Origin: an uncultured Collinsella sp.
GTDB lineage: Bacteria; Actinomycetota; Coriobacteriia; Coriobacteriales; Coriobacteriaceae
Direction: 5' to 3'
DNA length: 7,429 nucleotides
Assembly: GCA_902464965.1 (NCBI GenBank)
Contig: CABQLI010000088.1
Span: 1-7,429 of the forward strand
The position numbers and the translations under genes were made by a program. The notes below the pieces were generated by a model, which saw nothing but the letters and a program-made list of their open reading frames with translations, was not told where the DNA came from and searched no databases. Each line of letters starts with the position of its first letter. Positions within the stretch are counted from its first letter, which is position 1. Positions 6,389 through 7,429 of this stretch are shown one piece after another.

Positions 6389-6877
6389 TTATGCCTGCTG
6401 ATAGTGCAGGTGCTTCTCGTCGATATCGGCCAGGTCGCGGTCGAGGTAGCGGCGCGCGAGCCAGTTAGCCATGGGAAGGTTCTGGTCCAGGTAGTTGCCG
6501 CACTCCTCGGGAGCGGCACCGGGGACATCGCCCTCAAAGTCGGCAACAAACTCGAACAGCTCACGCACGAGCGGCAGAATCTCCTCGCTCGTCACCTCGC
6601 CAAATACGACGAGGTAAAAGCCCGTGCGGCAGCCCATGGGGCCAAAGTAGACAATGCGGCTCGACCACTCGGCATGATTGCGAAGGAACGTCGCGCCCAG
6701 GTGCTCAATGGTGTGGCACTCGGCGGTGTTCATGACCGGCTCCTTGTTGGGCGTGGTCAGGCGCAGGTCAAACGTGGTGACGGCAGCACCGGTCGCCGGA
6801 TCGCGGTCGATGCGGCTCACATACACGCCGGGCTCAAGCAGCAGATGGTCAACGGAAAAACTCGCGATGCGCTCCAT
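6389..6877 (-). CDS. luxS: S-ribosylhomocysteine lyase LuxS
   Basis: This cytosolic metalloenzyme cleaves S-ribosylhomocysteine to homocysteine and 4,5-dihydroxy-2,3-pentanedione, the precursor of autoinducer-2, as part of the activated methyl cycle. The 162-residue length is typical. The metal-binding HTIEH motif is at 55-59 (H55, H59, with general base E58), followed by LGATFLRNH. The catalytic cysteine is C83 in GPMGCRTGFY, and the third metal ligand is C126 in EECGNYLDQNL. All key residues are intact, so the enzyme should be active. The ATG is preceded by GAGAGGA at good spacing. No nucleosidase (pfs) or methionine gene is adjacent. A terminator follows, and an unusual array of inverted repeats precedes it. 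Confidence 0.98.
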   Translation of the reverse strand: MERIASFSVDHLLLEPGVYVSRIDRDPATGAAVTTFDLRLTTPNKEPVMNTAECHTIEHLGATFLRNHAEWSSRIVYFGPMGCRTGFYLVVFGEVTSEEILPLVRELFEFVADFEGDVPGAAPEECGNYLDQNLPMANWLARRYLDRDLADIDEKHLHYQQA

Positions 6878-6941
6878 GGCAGATCCTCTCGGTAGTCAAT
6901 TTGGGACGGGGCTCTTTTAGCTGGTTCGAATAGTCGCACCA

Positions 6942-6971
6942 ATCATACCAGTCAAAAAAGCCCCGTCCCAA
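6942..6971 (-). promoter_or_regulatory. Candidate luxS promoter with extended -10
   Basis: On the minus strand TTGGGA (6971-6966), 18 bp, then TATGAT (6947-6942) preceded by TGG as an extended -10. The -35 lies within a repeat arm. A competing reading uses TTGACT (6955-6950) with TATTCG (6932-6927) at 17 bp: better -35, poorer -10. Either gives a leader of about 45-60 bases. Confidence 0.45.
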
Positions 6972-6991
6972 ATAAGCTACCTGGGACGGGG
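6953..6991 (-). terminator. Rho-independent terminator after the FGGY kinase gene
   Basis: On the minus strand CCCCGTCCCA (6991-6982) pairs perfectly with TGGGACGGGG (6970-6961) around an 11-base loop, followed by C and six U's (6959-6954). This is a standard terminator shape, 39 bp after the kinase stop. Its first arm can instead pair with the preceding repeat arm (7007-7019). Confidence 0.7.
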
Positions 6992-7029
6992 ATCAATGAG
7001 TTTTTAATCCCCGTCCCAGAAAAATCATG

Positions 7030-7429
7030 CTAGGCAGTGTACGAGATGGTGGCGGCTACGGCGTGGCGCCAGCCGGCGATCTTTTTGGTGCGTTCGTCGG
7101 CGGGCATCACGGGCTCCACGATGCCGCGGGCGCCGTAGACGTCGACGACATCGCGCGCGTACATGCCCAGCGCAATGCCGCAGGCCCAGGCCGCACCCAG
7201 GCCGCTCATCTCGTCGTTGCTCGCGATGCGGATGGGCGAGCCAACCAGGTCGCTCTCAAACTGCATCAGGTACGCGTCGCGCGTGGGACCGCCGTCAACG
7301 CGAAGCTCTGCCAGCGCTGCGCCCGAATCCTCGACCATCGCATCGATCACGTCAAAAATCTGATAGGCGATCGACTCGTCCGCAGCCTTCACGAACTCCG
7401 CGCGGCCGGTGGTGCGCGTCATGCCAAAG
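7030..7429 (-). CDS. FGGY-family carbohydrate kinase, probably glycerol kinase-like (C-terminal part)
   Basis: Only the last 132 complete codons are in the window; the gene runs in from the right edge. The reading frame is open through the edge, so the methionine at 7422 is internal. Sequence features match the C-terminal domain of FGGY kinases: MTRTTGRAEFVKAADESIAY (helix region), ELRVDGGPTRDAYLMQFESD (the DGG nucleotide-binding motif) and MSGLGAAWACGIALGMY. The first and last resemble GlpK, but xylulokinase and other sugar kinases share them and the substrate-binding N-terminal half is absent, so I do not assign a symbol. It would phosphorylate glycerol or a sugar using ATP in the cytoplasm. 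It ends with TAG, followed by the inverted-repeat array and its terminator. Confidence 0.88.
   Translation of the reverse strand, partial: FGMTRTTGRAEFVKAADESIAYQIFDVIDAMVEDSGAALAELRVDGGPTRDAYLMQFESDLVGSPIRIASNDEMSGLGAAWACGIALGMYARDVVDVYGARGIVEPVMPADERTKKIAGWRHAVAATISYTA

Larger units (their letters stand above)
6899..7019. repeat. Four alternately inverted copies of a GGGACGGGG arm
   Basis: The arms are 6899-6913, 6959-6973, 6981-6993 and 7007-7019. The outer pair 6981-6993/7007-7019 is a perfect 13-bp hairpin with a 13-base loop; 6899-6913/6959-6973 is a perfect 15-bp pair around 45 bases that contain the luxS promoter candidate. The middle arms pair with each other to make the U-tailed terminator. 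The array fills nearly all of the spacer between the kinase and luxS. Confidence 0.85.

Noticed and set aside
6404..6895. 163-codon plus-strand frame opposite luxS
   Set aside because: It is antisense to luxS, whose catalytic residues are all intact on the minus strand.

Overview
The window is a high-GC bacterial chromosome segment, and every gene I accept lies on the minus strand. Gene content and sequence style suggest a gut coriobacterium, most likely Collinsella or a close relative. The signs are a luxS gene, a BglA-type 6-phospho-beta-glucosidase, a DUF4867 protein, a 7TM histidine-kinase-like sensor paired with a NarL-type kinase and regulator, and short GC-rich terminator hairpins. The genus is inference from recall; no rRNA or other marker is present.

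Layout in the direction of transcription (right to left): (1) the C-terminal end of an FGGY-family sugar/glycerol kinase (7429-7030), running in from outside the window; (2) a 120-bp intergenic block with four alternately inverted copies of GGGACGGGG, holding a U-tailed terminator and a luxS promoter candidate; (3) luxS (6877-6389) with a clear terminator; (4) a gene for a DUF4867 protein (6244-5600) with its own promoter and an 8+8 bp palindrome across the expected transcription start; (5) a 344-bp gene-free stretch (5599-5256) with two 59-bp palindromic units, a further REP-like hairpin and the bglA promoter; (6) bglA (5255-3825) and a hairpin terminator; (7) a three-gene signalling operon: a 7TM sensor with a degenerate kinase-like C-terminus (3682-1799), a NarL-type histidine kinase (1802-303), and a response regulator cut by the window edge (306-1). 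Both junctions in the operon are 4-bp ATGA overlaps.

How the genes work together: the three signalling genes almost certainly form one unit, with one membrane kinase that has all catalytic boxes and one partner that appears to lack them. BglA would hydrolyse phosphorylated beta-glucosides delivered by a PTS that is not in the window. LuxS acts in the activated methyl cycle and yields the AI-2 precursor. The kinase, DUF4867 and BglA genes share a carbohydrate theme, but each of luxS, DUF4867 and bglA appears to have its own promoter, so they need not be one operon.

No mobile-element gene, CRISPR array, tRNA or rRNA is seen. The least explained parts are the non-coding palindromes at 5402-5592 and 6899-7019 and the catalytically degenerate sensor.
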